A stretch of DNA of 64,000 nucleotides from Rickettsia endosymbiont of Ceutorhynchus obstrictus (GCF_964026565.1 NZ_OZ032162.1:868001-932000); one strand, 5' to 3'. Shown: positions 26,849 to 37,246, counted from the stretch's first letter. Notes: generated by a model from the sequence alone, not told the origin. Made by a program: numbers and translations.

Positions 26849-28045
26849 TTAAGGAACTTCAGTATTGGTTAAATCTACTCTCATCGAGCCGCTTAACGTC
26901 ATCTCTTCTTCTCTAATATCATCAACATTATTTTCTTTAAGTTTTGCAGTCATATCATAATCAATTGTTGTTTCTTGCTTTTTCCTTAAAACTGATAAAG
27001 CTACTTCCTTATTATAGCAAGCAAAGGTATGATCCCGCTTATATTTGATAGCTTGATCATAAGCAATGACCGCTTCTTTATATCTATCGGAAGAAACCAA
27101 GGCATCGCCCTTACAATTGTAAGCATCTGCAAATTCCATATCTAGTTTGAGTTTTATTGCTTGATCATAAGCGATTTTAGCTTCTTCATTTCGCCCTAAA
27201 GCAAATAAGGCTTCACTCTTACCATTGTAAGCATCACTAAAATCAGGTTTGAATTTTATCGCCGTATCATAAGCAATAACTGCTTCTTCATAATAGCCTG
27301 AGAGAAATAAAACTATTGCTTTATTACAGTGAGCAAGCGTGTGATCATATTTATACTTGATAGCCTTATCGTAAGCAATAATTGCTCCTTCGTAGTCACC
27401 TAAAGCTGATAAAGCATTGCCCTTACCGTTATAAGCTTCAGCAAAATCAGGTTTGAATTTTATAGCCATATCATAAGCAATAATCGCTTCATCATTTCGT
27501 TCTAAGTCAGATAAGACGTTACCTTTGCAGTTGTAAGCATCTGCATAGTTTGGGTTGTACGTGATAATCCAATCGTAAATTGTTATTGCTTGCTGTTTAT
27601 AATTTAAGGCAGATAAGGCATGAGCTTTAACAAACCAATCTTCACTACTATGACAGCCTAGCTTTTCTGCTAAATGAAACCATTCTAGAGCGGCTTCTTT
27701 TTCGCCTATAACAGATAAAACTCTAACTCGTTGATAATAAGCTATAACATAATTAGGACTTAACTCTATAGCTTGATTTATACATTCTAGTGCTTGCATA
27801 TAATCACCTGAAAAACGTAAAACATTACCTTTTTCTGCGTAAGCTTGCACATACCAATGGCATAGGCTTATTGCTTTAGTAAAGCACTCTAAAGCCTCTT
27901 GTACTTTATTTTGTTTGTAATAATAATCTTTACCTTTTAGATAATACGTTTCTGCTATATCTTCTACTACTTTAGAAAAGGCAGAATTGCTGCGGTTATC
28001 CTGGTTATGAGGATTATATACAAATTGTTTCATAACTTTTTCCAT
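26849..28045 (-). CDS. Tetratricopeptide-repeat protein
   Basis: A 398-residue protein with about ten TPR units of 34 residues, e.g. EAIIAYDMAIKFKPDFAEAYNGKGNALSALGDYEG-type repeats. Paired Ala/Gly/Tyr positions fit the TPR consensus. No catalytic domain or signal peptide is visible. TPR proteins act as protein-binding scaffolds; in Rickettsiales they are common RAGE cargo and sometimes candidate effectors. It is convergent with the FG-GAP gene. Confidence 0.88.
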   Translation of the reverse strand: MEKVMKQFVYNPHNQDNRSNSAFSKVVEDIAETYYLKGKDYYYKQNKVQEALECFTKAISLCHWYVQAYAEKGNVLRFSGDYMQALECINQAIELSPNYVIAYYQRVRVLSVIGEKEAALEWFHLAEKLGCHSSEDWFVKAHALSALNYKQQAITIYDWIITYNPNYADAYNCKGNVLSDLERNDEAIIAYDMAIKFKPDFAEAYNGKGNALSALGDYEGAIIAYDKAIKYKYDHTLAHCNKAIVLFLSGYYEEAVIAYDTAIKFKPDFSDAYNGKSEALFALGRNEEAKIAYDQAIKLKLDMEFADAYNCKGDALVSSDRYKEAVIAYDQAIKYKRDHTFACYNKEVALSVLRKKQETTIDYDMTAKLKENNVDDIREEEMTLSGSMRVDLTNTEVP

Positions 28046-28357
28046 AATTAAATGTTGCTATGAATATACTGTTCTTAACCTTATGCTTTTAACTAGGAGA
28101 TTAAACTAGAAAGTATTTAATCTTTAAGAATGTCGTATTATGAACTGGTAAAACACTAATCTTTAAAACAAATATTTTCAACTATAATTTAATTAATATT
28201 TAATTTTTCAACCAATCATTAATTTATATTAAGTTTTAGGTGATAAAAGCAAAGGAACTTTAATTGCAGAGAAAAGTTTTTGACAAGAAGGAAAATATTT
28301 TGGTAAGAGGTTAATAGTTAGGATCAAGGATAGTATTTTTGTTTGGCTATTTGACTC
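28046..28357. other. Spacer between cargo and phage block
   Basis: AT-rich, no gene seen. Cargo ends and the phage morphogenesis operon ends here, so it may be a module junction. I see no repeat at the boundary. Confidence 0.35.
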
Positions 28358-28804
28358 TTAGCCCAATCTAAAGACTCTATTGCTTGATTCTTTCTGAAAT
28401 AACTCGTACATCAAAGGATATTCAGTTTTGAAAGAGGTAAGGTCGAAGCTGCTGCGGCTGTGGCTTTTCCAGGTAACAAGGCATTTATTGTTAAAGGTTA
28501 GTTTGCTATGTAATTGCATGTAATTCATGACGCTCACCTTTAAAATGTCTTCTTTTTCCAGCAATTGTTTTTTTAACTCTTCTAATTTATTCAGATCTTC
28601 CACTATGGTAACGATATCCTTCGTAGCTTCGATGGTACTATCTAATGCGTTGCTATACAGATCCCGCGCTTCATTCGTTGTTATCGGTTCGCGGACTTTT
28701 GGTGCAGGGGACTTAGTAGAAGCTTTTGCGGTGTTTAACTCTTGATCCAGAACCTTTAAAGCTTCCGGTAAATTTTCAAGTGTAGTAGTGATTATAACGC
28801 TCAT
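28358..28804 (-). CDS. Stand-alone homologue of the C-terminal part of YqaJ-type phage recombinase
   Basis: A 148-residue protein. The end VTWKSHSRSSFDLTSFKTEYPLMYELFQKESSNRVFRLG has the pattern found at the C-terminus of YqaJ-family phage exonucleases (a 'WK...R.FD...K..(Y/H)P.LY..(Y/F).K.S..R.FR' ending). The preceding helix LEELKKQLLEKEDILKVSVMNYMQ fits the same region. The nuclease domain itself is missing. It may be a remnant of recombination machinery or a small accessory protein. The assignment is from pattern memory only. It is the last gene of the minus-strand phage block. Confidence 0.5.
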   Translation of the reverse strand: MSVIITTTLENLPEALKVLDQELNTAKASTKSPAPKVREPITTNEARDLYSNALDSTIEATKDIVTIVEDLNKLEELKKQLLEKEDILKVSVMNYMQLHSKLTFNNKCLVTWKSHSRSSFDLTSFKTEYPLMYELFQKESSNRVFRLG

Positions 28805-28862
28805 CTTAACCTTCGGTAATTTTATTTAATATTTCTTTTCTATATATTTATGTTTAAATATT

Positions 28863-29453
28863 TCAAGCCGGTTTAATTTTCTTGAAAAAGCCTTTAATTG
28901 CATTAGCAATAATGTTTAATAATGGAGTGTTGTGAGCAGACTGAAGAGGTAAGCTATTCGTATTTCTTGCAAAACTTATTACATTATTCGGCAAATATCC
29001 ATTAACTTCCTCTAAAAATACTGACCGCTCTAATGCTCGGCGTTTAACGAGTCCCCGCAACCTTACACCTTTAGAATCATGCACCCATCTAAGTAGCTGA
29101 TTAGCAGCTTCGTAGTATTCCTCTCGGTTTAATTTTTGCCGCAACGTCGACGCTTGAAACTTCCCACTACCACAATTGAATATAAACGAGATTAAGGCGA
29201 CTTTTTGCGGTATGCTTAAATAGACACTGCAATATCTATATAGCACCGCTTGTGCCTGTTTTACATCTTCCTCAAGTAATAGCTCGGCTTGCTCTTTGGT
29301 GATTTTATTACCTATTTGTGCTTGTTCATGCCGTTTTATCACATGCCCGTAGCCGATTGTTCTTAAACCTGCAGGACAGCGATAAGCGGTTAGGCTCAAG
29401 CCCTCAAACTGCTTGATTAGTTCTTTTGCTAGTTTTCTAGTACCCATTAGCAT
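28863..29453 (-). CDS. Phage endolysin, lysozyme family GH24
   Basis: A 196-residue lysozyme. E17, C26 and T32 in EGLSLTAYRCPAGLRTIGYGH have the same spacing as the Glu-Asp-Thr triad of T4 lysozyme, with Cys in place of Asp as in P21-type endolysins. FIFNCGSGKFQASTLRQKLN and RRALERSVFLE-type blocks follow. It cleaves peptidoglycan at the end of the phage cycle. There is no secretion signal, so it depends on the holin gene located immediately upstream (stop 6 bp from this start). Residues 150-196 are a tail not typical of the family. Confidence 0.92.
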   Translation of the reverse strand: MLMGTRKLAKELIKQFEGLSLTAYRCPAGLRTIGYGHVIKRHEQAQIGNKITKEQAELLLEEDVKQAQAVLYRYCSVYLSIPQKVALISFIFNCGSGKFQASTLRQKLNREEYYEAANQLLRWVHDSKGVRLRGLVKRRALERSVFLEEVNGYLPNNVISFARNTNSLPLQSAHNTPLLNIIANAIKGFFKKIKPA

Positions 29454-29458
29454 TGCCC

Positions 29459-29890
29459 TTATTGCTTATTTTTGTTAAAGGCTCGATTGCCGAACCAGAA
29501 GCCTATAACCGTACCGAATATGCCGCGATCTTCATCATTCCATATTTCGGCTATAGCCACGTCATCACCTCCTCCGAAAAGGATAATTTTCAAGTAAACA
29601 TACAGACCAAAAAAGGCGTAAGTAATAAAGGGACGCACTAAAGCAGCAAACGCATCAACCCATTTCACTTTACTAGGGGCGGCATGCAAATATAAATATT
29701 TACTTTCTTCCGTATCCGCTTGAATCTTCACCGCTTCGAGCTTAGTGTTTTCGTTGGCTTTCGCTGCTTCTATTTGCAAATTGATTAGTTTTAATTCGTG
29801 TTCCTTGTCTTTCTTATCCTTGAAGAAATTAAAAACTTCCGGCACAAAACTACTAAAGAAACCTACTAAACTGCCGATAATTGCTAACAT
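29459..29890 (-). CDS. Holin, three-transmembrane type
   Basis: A 143-residue protein with an N-terminal hydrophobic segment (MLAIIGSLVGFFSSFVPEVF), a charged helix (KDKEHELKLINLQIEAAK), a second segment (PFITYAFFGLYVYLKIILFG) and a third (GIFGTVIGFWFGNRAF). This is the layout of the 3TM holins found in Gram-negative phages. It makes inner-membrane holes that release the endolysin. It sits between the candidate tail-fibre gene and the endolysin gene, the usual order of a lysis cassette. Confidence 0.82.
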   Translation of the reverse strand: MLAIIGSLVGFFSSFVPEVFNFFKDKKDKEHELKLINLQIEAAKANENTKLEAVKIQADTEESKYLYLHAAPSKVKWVDAFAALVRPFITYAFFGLYVYLKIILFGGGDDVAIAEIWNDEDRGIFGTVIGFWFGNRAFNKNKQ

Positions 29891-29919
29891 ATTGATTTAC
29901 TCGTTATTTTTCATTATTT

Positions 29920-30834
29920 TTATCTTGCATCTACACTACCGCAACTGTTCCCGCCGATCGTCAAGCTTCGATTTGCAATATTAAGTACAACATTCCCTAC
30001 TACATTATCAATTGTTGCACTATAATTTACATTTGTTCTGCTCATCGGACTGCAATTTAGACCAGCGCCCCCTGTGAGGTTACCGTTTATGTAACTTGGT
30101 ATAAATATAGTCCAGTTTTGATTACTAACTTGGTTCTGTAAATTGTTGTTAGTATTACGTAAAGAAGTAATTTGACTATTTAAATTATTCACTTGAGCTT
30201 GTAGATTAGTTATTTGCGTAGTCTTGGCAGTTACGTCATTTTTAGCGTTGTTATAATTATTCTGTGCCACTTCTATTTCCTTTTTCAGCCGCTCTATTTC
30301 CTGTAATAATCCTTCAACGTTATCTTCGGTAAAACTATCATCAGACCAACTATAATCTTCTACCGACTGAGTAACCACGCTTAGAGCTTGAGTTATATCT
30401 TGGTTAGCTTGCGGTACCGGGTTAGTATTTTCCTCAAGATTAATATATAACGTATAAGTCAGGCTTTGAGGTATGAAGGGGATTTTTTTGATGATATTCT
30501 TTAAGATATCTTTGCCTTCTCTACTATTAAGCTCCCAAGGTAAGACGATATATTCACCTGCCAAATTTGAGTCGTTATCAATTATAGTAAAAGGCAGTTC
30601 AGTGCCGCTTAAAAATGTTAGGGAGTTTTTTGGCACGGTAATTAACTCTTTATGAGTTAGGCTTTTTATCTCAATCTCGGCTCGCTCTACTTGATGCGGA
30701 ATTAAAGCCTTCTTTAGATTCAGTTTAGCAATATCGGCTATTTGATTTGACGCTGCCGAATAAACAGCCTTCATGATATCTTTTAACTTAATAATTTTCT
30801 TTCTTGATTTGAATGTTTTAATAATCTTATGCAT
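29920..30834 (-). CDS. Phage coiled-coil protein, candidate tail fibre
   Basis: A 304-residue protein. The N-terminal 140 residues look globular. Residues 170-240 form a coiled coil (VEGLLQEIERLKKEIEVAQN ... NLQAQVNNLNSQITSLRNTN). The C-terminal 60 residues are Gly/Asn/Ser-rich beta-like sequence. The position between the gp16-like and holin genes equals that of the T7 tail fibre gene 17. The sequence itself gives no family match. A tail fibre or host-recognition role is an inference from position and coiled coil only. Confidence 0.5.
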   Translation of the reverse strand: MHKIIKTFKSRKKIIKLKDIMKAVYSAASNQIADIAKLNLKKALIPHQVERAEIEIKSLTHKELITVPKNSLTFLSGTELPFTIIDNDSNLAGEYIVLPWELNSREGKDILKNIIKKIPFIPQSLTYTLYINLEENTNPVPQANQDITQALSVVTQSVEDYSWSDDSFTEDNVEGLLQEIERLKKEIEVAQNNYNNAKNDVTAKTTQITNLQAQVNNLNSQITSLRNTNNNLQNQVSNQNWTIFIPSYINGNLTGGAGLNCSPMSRTNVNYSATIDNVVGNVVLNIANRSLTIGGNSCGSVDAR

Positions 30835-30923
30835 CTCAAAACCTCTATAATATCAGCATTTAGAGCTGTTATTATAACATGGAAAAAATGTATTTGCATC
30901 AGATTAATCACATTTAGATCGCA

Positions 30924-33900
30924 TTATTTGCTCATTTTTTCAATCGCAAATAGAGCGGGTAGTAGGTAAAATAAGTTTCGTCCGGGGATGTTTCTTTTTA
31001 GAGTTCTAGTTAACAATTCTTGGGCTTTAGGATCGCCGCTTTTTGCCATCACAGATAATTTGCCGAAATCTATTAAATCGCCGCCGAACGGTCCGGCTAA
31101 CTCTTGAAGTAAATTATGGTTATAACGATTATATTCCCCAAAGAGAAAATCCCCATATATGCCAAGCCCGCCGCCTTTAAGTACAGAAGCAGTAAATGCT
31201 CCTTCATCGTTTGGAGCGAGTAATTCTTGCCCTCGTAGTAACCTTCCGGCATTAATCGATAAATAGCCAAGTCCGGTAGTACCCATTAATAACTGCGAAA
31301 GTATTTTTAAAGTAGTAGGGTTTTCTAAAGATTTACCTAAATCTTGCCAAGTACCCTTATCAAATAAGCCGTAGCCTCGTTGCTCATGAATCGGGATTTG
31401 ATCGATAGTTGCAGCTTTAAGTGATCTTGCCGCATAAGTATAAGCAAAGGTTTTAAACTGCATCAGACATTTAACGACCGCCGCTATCGGTGTACCTTGC
31501 TGTATGCCGAGATTGCCGAGTTGCACGGCGTTCCTTTCCGCAGTATGAGGGGTAGGAATTGCCGTATCTACTCGATCAATTAAGTATCTACGAAGGTTAT
31601 TGGTTATATTCTGCTTAAATCTTGTCCTATTAAGTTCGTTTATTCCCTTGCCCTCAAGTATTAAATGGGCGTTAATGAGCTTATCGGGTAATGAATTTAA
31701 TAAATTAACATCGGGGATTAAATATTTTTTACCTTCGACAGTTTGGATAAGCTCTTTATATAAATGCCAATTATTTTCGTTAATATTATATCGCTCTAAT
31801 AAAGTTTGTAGTCCTGTATATAAAGCTCTAAATGGTTTTTCTACTGACAACTCCATAGCCAAATTATGAGATAGTACGTTAGCAACAGCCCCCTTCCAAG
31901 CATTGTCCCACCATTCCATACAATTTAACTTAAAAAAAGCGTTCATTAATTTTGTTATACTGCCCGCTACTTCTCCCTCGCCGCTTAGTCTTGAATAAAT
32001 ACCGCCGAATAGTGAGTCGACCCCTACACCGAGTAGCATACCAAATTCCTTCTTTTGTTTAGGGTTAAAACTAGAGCTAAACACTTGAATAATATTACGA
32101 TAGGACTCAAGGAAGGGGATGCCGTTATTTTGTAATTCAGCAACAAAAGTAGCAGCATCGGCAAAAGAGCTGATTACCGTACTGCCGAGATTACTGATAC
32201 ATTTCCAAGCACGGTAAGCTCCGAGTATCCTATCTACTCGCGGCACTTCAGAACGCACCCCTAACATTAAAGCTAGTTGATTATCAAATTTGCTATTACC
32301 CTTTAACCCTTCTAAATCCTTAAATATGGCGGTATTTTTAGTGGAAGCTGCTTGCAACTTGCCGGCATTTTTAGTGGCGGCTGCTTGTAATTCGCCGGTA
32401 GCAGTTTCTCTTAAAGTATTTAACATTTCTTGTGGATTTGATCCCATAGTTTCTAAAATGCCGATGCTTTTACTAAGTTTGCTTAAGTTACTAACAATAG
32501 ATTCAGCTATAAATGATTTTGTAGGTATTAGGGGATTTAAAACTTTGTCAACAACATTAGGAGGAGAGTAATTACCGAACTCATATAAATATTTTAGTTC
32601 TGCTTCGGCAGTTTTAAAATGTAGCTTTCGACATGCCGATACCTTGTTGGCTACATTACCGATGCCGCCGCTTTTATTTGCTGTTTTATTGCTTTTAAAC
32701 GATAATTCCGCTTTCCACTGCTCATTTTTAAAATGTAGCTTTCTGTCTTCCGGAGTCATATCGGCTATATTATCCTTGGTACTATTTTTATTCTTGCCTT
32801 TATCTCGTTTAAAAGTGAACACTAAATATTCGTCTACATCGTTTAAATGCGTTTCAGTTGCTAGATTATTATATATTTTCCTAAAATCTACTTTACCGGT
32901 CTTTTCACGGTCAAGTAACGGCTCTATAAACTTTAACCACTTCTCAAAGCCTGCTTCCAGTAGCTTTTTTGCATCATGAGTTCGCCTGGTAATATAGCCC
33001 TCGTACGGGATAATATAAGCTCCCGCCAAATTGGCACGATTAATTGCTTTCATTTGCCATTTATAAATAATAGATGCAATATCTTTAGCTCTATAACTAC
33101 GGGTATCTTTTTTGTTTGGATGGGTTATATTCCACAACTCCTGCACTATATCAGCCTCATATTTTTTGTTGCTGAAATCGGCAGTTAAGCCGGCTTGTTC
33201 TAAATCTCGCAGCAATCCGTATAAAAACTCCCGCTCTACTGCTACTTGCCTTAAACACACTTGTCGCAAATACTCTAGAGTGCCTCTGGTCTTGTTGACA
33301 AACCTACGAATAAAACTCTCTCCTTCAGCTTGCTTAATTAATTTTAAAGCATTATCTCTTTTTCTTAAAAAACTTTTTTCTTTAAAGTCACTTACAAACA
33401 TGTCGATCTCTTTATTTCGCTCCAATAGTGCTAATTTTCTGTTCCCGGTATAATCCTTATGAAGAGTTTTTAATTTCCCGACTAACTCCTTATCAACTAT
33501 CGAAAGAGTATTTAAAAGAGCTGCTAGTGATTTTTCATTTCCTCGTTTTTTTATTCTGTTAATTACTTCACCGACGAGCTTTTCAATTTGTTCCTCGGTA
33601 ATTAGCTCTTCCTTATAGCTAGCTTTATGCTCTTCAGGTAAATTTGCTACTTCATCTTTAAGCGAAGCTACTTGCTCTGCTAAGCTAGCTATTTCAGTAT
33701 TTGTAGCATTGTCTATAGTTGTTTCTTCTTCTGCTCCTCTTTTTTTTCTTGTTTTTCTTGCTGTTCTTTCTCCTTCTACTGATCCATCTCCTTCATAAAT
33801 AGACACTGCCTCGTGTGGATTATCTAGATTTATATGTTTTCCCTCGTTTATTTGGTTACGTGCTATATATAAATTTTCAGGTGATAAATCATAAGCTCGC

Positions 33901-35123
33901 AGCTCATACTGCTCTTTTCTTAGATTAACTTTTATCCGGTTGTTTAATTTCTTTTCTTCAGTTAAATATTTCTGAAATTCAGGCCGGTTAATATATTGCT
34001 CCTTCAATGTTTTCAACTTTGCCTTTTCCTGTTGTAAACTCTTCTTTAAATGTTTCGGCAACTTCTCTGTCTTATTGCCGGTATAAAACTGTTCATGTAA
34101 CGATTGCTCTAGAGTAGCAAGTTTCTTATATTGATTAAAATACTGCGGAAATTGTTTTTCGGCTTTGCCTATTAATTTTAATTTTGCCGCCTGTAATTTT
34201 GCAAGAATAGGAACGGGTGAAAGAGTAGTAGAATCATTTAAAGCAGAATTATTTGAATCAAGGTTATAAGATTCAGTATTGTGGGGTTCGGTAGCTAATT
34301 GTTGTGGATCGCTTTCTGCAAGTACTGCTAAAGTATTTTCTTTAAATTGACTATCTACTATGGGATGATCGGTTTTAACTTCCGGAGCTAAAGTTTCGCT
34401 CGTGACAAAATAACGGTTTTTTAAATATTTAGCCGAATAGCCTAGACCATGTAATGCCCCGCCGAATAAACCGCTTTGCAGAATATTAACGACACTATCC
34501 TTTAAGCCGTATTCTCTTTGCTCGCGATTTCGCTCATAATGTGTAATAGGTTCAAGAAATACTTGTCCTGCCGCTCCGCCTACAACACCTTTAGCGAGTG
34601 TTGTTTTTAACGCTCCGTATTTTAAGGCTGCTGCCGCCCATCTAGCTTGCCCGCCGATCGGCACAAAAGACGCCGCTATATTTATCGGCGATAAATTGCT
34701 TGCCACTATTTCTACGCCAAACTTGCCGATTGCTTCAACGAGTCCCCCTTTGCCTCTTGAGATGATATATTCGTTTATTTCTCGCTGCTTGTCTTTCTCT
34801 AAAATACTTTTTATTTCATCTTCAGTAAAATTAGGATCGTATTTTAATCTTGTATCTTTATATTTTGCTTCAAATTCTTCTTGGGTAATTTTTTTCTCAT
34901 AAGAGTAATCGTCTGAAACTAATATCCTCATACTTCGTAGCTGAAGACCGGTAAAATATTCTATATTTTCCGGATTAAATACACTGCTTAAGCTCGGGCT
35001 ATCATCGTAAGCCTGATGTGCTGCGGCTCGCCAGACGTCCATTTTGCTACTGCCGGCAATATCAATTATGCTTTTATGCTCCGGTAAATCAGGAATATAA
35101 ACTTGCAGGTACTTACCAAACAT
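30924..35123 (-). CDS. T7 gp16-like DNA-ejection protein (1399 aa)
   Basis: A 1399-residue phage protein. Residues 130-200 are hydrophobic and Ala/Gly-rich, able to insert into membranes. Residues 330-430 and 540-640 are Lys/Glu helices. The C-terminal 500 residues contain small hydrophobic stretches and a final YLLPALFAIEKMSK. The third protein of a 183/703/1399-residue series, it matches T7 gp14/gp15/gp16 (about 196/747/1318) in order and size. These proteins leave the virion and form a channel across the cell envelope. No lytic transglycosylase motif is evident. It starts 11 bp after the preceding gene. Confidence 0.68.
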   Translation of the reverse strand: MFGKYLQVYIPDLPEHKSIIDIAGSSKMDVWRAAAHQAYDDSPSLSSVFNPENIEYFTGLQLRSMRILVSDDYSYEKKITQEEFEAKYKDTRLKYDPNFTEDEIKSILEKDKQREINEYIISRGKGGLVEAIGKFGVEIVASNLSPINIAASFVPIGGQARWAAAALKYGALKTTLAKGVVGGAAGQVFLEPITHYERNREQREYGLKDSVVNILQSGLFGGALHGLGYSAKYLKNRYFVTSETLAPEVKTDHPIVDSQFKENTLAVLAESDPQQLATEPHNTESYNLDSNNSALNDSTTLSPVPILAKLQAAKLKLIGKAEKQFPQYFNQYKKLATLEQSLHEQFYTGNKTEKLPKHLKKSLQQEKAKLKTLKEQYINRPEFQKYLTEEKKLNNRIKVNLRKEQYELRAYDLSPENLYIARNQINEGKHINLDNPHEAVSIYEGDGSVEGERTARKTRKKRGAEEETTIDNATNTEIASLAEQVASLKDEVANLPEEHKASYKEELITEEQIEKLVGEVINRIKKRGNEKSLAALLNTLSIVDKELVGKLKTLHKDYTGNRKLALLERNKEIDMFVSDFKEKSFLRKRDNALKLIKQAEGESFIRRFVNKTRGTLEYLRQVCLRQVAVEREFLYGLLRDLEQAGLTADFSNKKYEADIVQELWNITHPNKKDTRSYRAKDIASIIYKWQMKAINRANLAGAYIIPYEGYITRRTHDAKKLLEAGFEKWLKFIEPLLDREKTGKVDFRKIYNNLATETHLNDVDEYLVFTFKRDKGKNKNSTKDNIADMTPEDRKLHFKNEQWKAELSFKSNKTANKSGGIGNVANKVSACRKLHFKTAEAELKYLYEFGNYSPPNVVDKVLNPLIPTKSFIAESIVSNLSKLSKSIGILETMGSNPQEMLNTLRETATGELQAAATKNAGKLQAASTKNTAIFKDLEGLKGNSKFDNQLALMLGVRSEVPRVDRILGAYRAWKCISNLGSTVISSFADAATFVAELQNNGIPFLESYRNIIQVFSSSFNPKQKKEFGMLLGVGVDSLFGGIYSRLSGEGEVAGSITKLMNAFFKLNCMEWWDNAWKGAVANVLSHNLAMELSVEKPFRALYTGLQTLLERYNINENNWHLYKELIQTVEGKKYLIPDVNLLNSLPDKLINAHLILEGKGINELNRTRFKQNITNNLRRYLIDRVDTAIPTPHTAERNAVQLGNLGIQQGTPIAAVVKCLMQFKTFAYTYAARSLKAATIDQIPIHEQRGYGLFDKGTWQDLGKSLENPTTLKILSQLLMGTTGLGYLSINAGRLLRGQELLAPNDEGAFTASVLKGGGLGIYGDFLFGEYNRYNHNLLQELAGPFGGDLIDFGKLSVMAKSGDPKAQELLTRTLKRNIPGRNLFYLLPALFAIEKMSK

Positions 35124-35134
35124 GGCTATTTCCT

Positions 35135-37246
35135 TTAATTTTCATAAGGGGTATTGGAGATGGCGTTTAAAAAATTTTGCTTTTGTCTCTCTAAGCTAGC
35201 CGGATTATTTAAATCAACTAAATCAAATTTTAATATTTTATTTGGTGCTGCCATTACCGGTAAATAGCTGCCGTCTTTCGTTAAATAAGTATAATAGACA
35301 CTCTTTTTGTCAGGGGTCATTTTCCATCTACCTTGCCGCAATACTTCTGCTCTTATACGGCTAGCTGCCTCTTCACCTATAGCATCCTCCCCGGATATTC
35401 CAAAGCAAGTAGGGTAATCATATGGCACAGTGCCGTTAATAATTCCTCTTTGCAGTTCAACAAGATTTGCTTCAATATAATCTTCATCCAAATTATGGAT
35501 CATATTACCGGCTATTATTTGCCTTGGGATCTGTAATTGTTTGTTTTCGATATTCATATATACTTCATCAATAAGTTTTTCTCTCGCTTTATTTACCGCT
35601 GCTTCCGGTGATAAACCTTGTTGTGAATGATAATAAGCCGCTAAATATTTAATGCCGTGTTTTACTTGTTCTATTTCTGCACCATTTTGAATATTCTGCC
35701 ATTTTAAATTATTAGACCATTTTTCTACATTCTCATCTTCTTCAATGATTCGGTTAAACTCTTTCTCTTCAGTTTTGCTAAATAAATTATTTGCTCCTAT
35801 CATCTCCATAAACGCCTCGGCAGTATCACGGTTATATAACCTATTCTCGGCATAGTGATGTATTAACAATGCTAACTTATCATTTTTATTAGTAGCTAAA
35901 AGTTCATCCATAACCTCAAGCCCATACCGGTTGCCGTTATCATCACGAAGGCCAATAATACTATTTACCGTATTTTTTATTTCGTTAATATCACCACTAT
36001 TTAATTTTCTTAAAAACGCATTACTCTCGGCATTTATTAAATATTTCTGTGCATAAGAAGGTATACCTTTCTGCTCTTGTAATTGCTTGCGGAGTATATA
36101 ACGCTGTTCCATAGATAAATTTTGCGGTATCTCATCTTTAAATAATTGCTCGACAAAAGCAGCTGGGTCAGTACCGGCTAGTCTCATCTGCTCGTGATGG
36201 TATTTTACTAACGTATGATGCATTCTCTCTTTACTGTCGTAATCAAGATCGCCGGCTTTAGGAGCAATTGCTTTTAAAATATTATCTCCTTCACTTAAAG
36301 GCACAGTTTTTAATTGCTGTGTTATAAGAAATGCTTGTTTATAAACTGCTTCATCCTGCTTTAGCTTATAAAGATTCGGATCATCACTACTGAAAGCTAC
36401 CCGCAAAAGGTTATCTATGGCTTTAATACCTTGGCCGGTTTCAAGGATGCTAGCTAAATGAGGCTTCCATGATGATTTTACCTCCTGTTGCAACATTAAT
36501 TGTTTATGATGAATTAGGTTATTTGCTTGATTCTCTAGCTTTATTCTTTGCTCAAATGATAGATGCTGTTGCCATAACGGCTGGGCTTCAGGTGGCAGAG
36601 CGTGTCCACGTATTATAGCTTCTGGTGAATGTGCTACTGCTCCCATTGCGGCCGCTCCCGCTAGTTCTTCTTTGGCTTGGTGTAATAACTGCTCTTTCTC
36701 TTGCGGTAGTAAGGATAATGAATTTACGGCAATAGAGCAGTCCTGTAAGTGACTCTCGTAAAGCTGTGGATTATCGTAAGTAGCACTTTTTGATTTCTCT
36801 ATTGCTTCAATAGCCATATTATGACGTTTGCCGTCAATTAACCTTACTTCGGTATTGCTAACCTTATCTGCCAAATTTACTCGATAATCACCGATTTTGC
36901 TTTGTAGGATTTTCTTAGTAATTGGATTTTTAACATTCGCTAGATACCCCGCCGCTCTTTGATCGTATTTATCAAGAGTATATTTCAAAAACGGCTTGTT
37001 ATTTTCTAAAAAATCCGGATGTAGCTCATCAAATTGTGTCAGAGCAGTTAAACTGCCTGTCTTCTCATCATTAGCGATTTCAAGATTGCTTTGTGATTGA
37101 TGTAAATGTTTGGTAGTATCATTAATAAAATCCGACCAAATATCCGGAATTTGAACAGCAGCGTCTTTCTCAAACTTACGGACTAAATAGCCCCTAGCTT
37201 CCTCGTTAAGTTGACTTGTAACACCCGCTATTGCTTGCCATTTCAT
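35135..37246 (-). CDS. T7 gp15-like internal virion protein (703 aa)
   Basis: The longest frame starts at 37297 and would overlap the gp14-like gene by 47 bp. I place the start at ATG 37246, where a GGAGAG ribosome site sits just upstream and the gene follows the previous stop by a few bases. The protein is nearly all helical with many Gln/Glu/Asn residues and no membrane segment. Its length and position between gp14- and gp16-like genes fit T7 gp15, which forms the periplasmic tunnel during DNA ejection. No sequence motif proves it. Confidence 0.62.
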   Translation of the reverse strand: MKWQAIAGVTSQLNEEARGYLVRKFEKDAAVQIPDIWSDFINDTTKHLHQSQSNLEIANDEKTGSLTALTQFDELHPDFLENNKPFLKYTLDKYDQRAAGYLANVKNPITKKILQSKIGDYRVNLADKVSNTEVRLIDGKRHNMAIEAIEKSKSATYDNPQLYESHLQDCSIAVNSLSLLPQEKEQLLHQAKEELAGAAAMGAVAHSPEAIIRGHALPPEAQPLWQQHLSFEQRIKLENQANNLIHHKQLMLQQEVKSSWKPHLASILETGQGIKAIDNLLRVAFSSDDPNLYKLKQDEAVYKQAFLITQQLKTVPLSEGDNILKAIAPKAGDLDYDSKERMHHTLVKYHHEQMRLAGTDPAAFVEQLFKDEIPQNLSMEQRYILRKQLQEQKGIPSYAQKYLINAESNAFLRKLNSGDINEIKNTVNSIIGLRDDNGNRYGLEVMDELLATNKNDKLALLIHHYAENRLYNRDTAEAFMEMIGANNLFSKTEEKEFNRIIEEDENVEKWSNNLKWQNIQNGAEIEQVKHGIKYLAAYYHSQQGLSPEAAVNKAREKLIDEVYMNIENKQLQIPRQIIAGNMIHNLDEDYIEANLVELQRGIINGTVPYDYPTCFGISGEDAIGEEAASRIRAEVLRQGRWKMTPDKKSVYYTYLTKDGSYLPVMAAPNKILKFDLVDLNNPASLERQKQNFLNAISNTPYEN

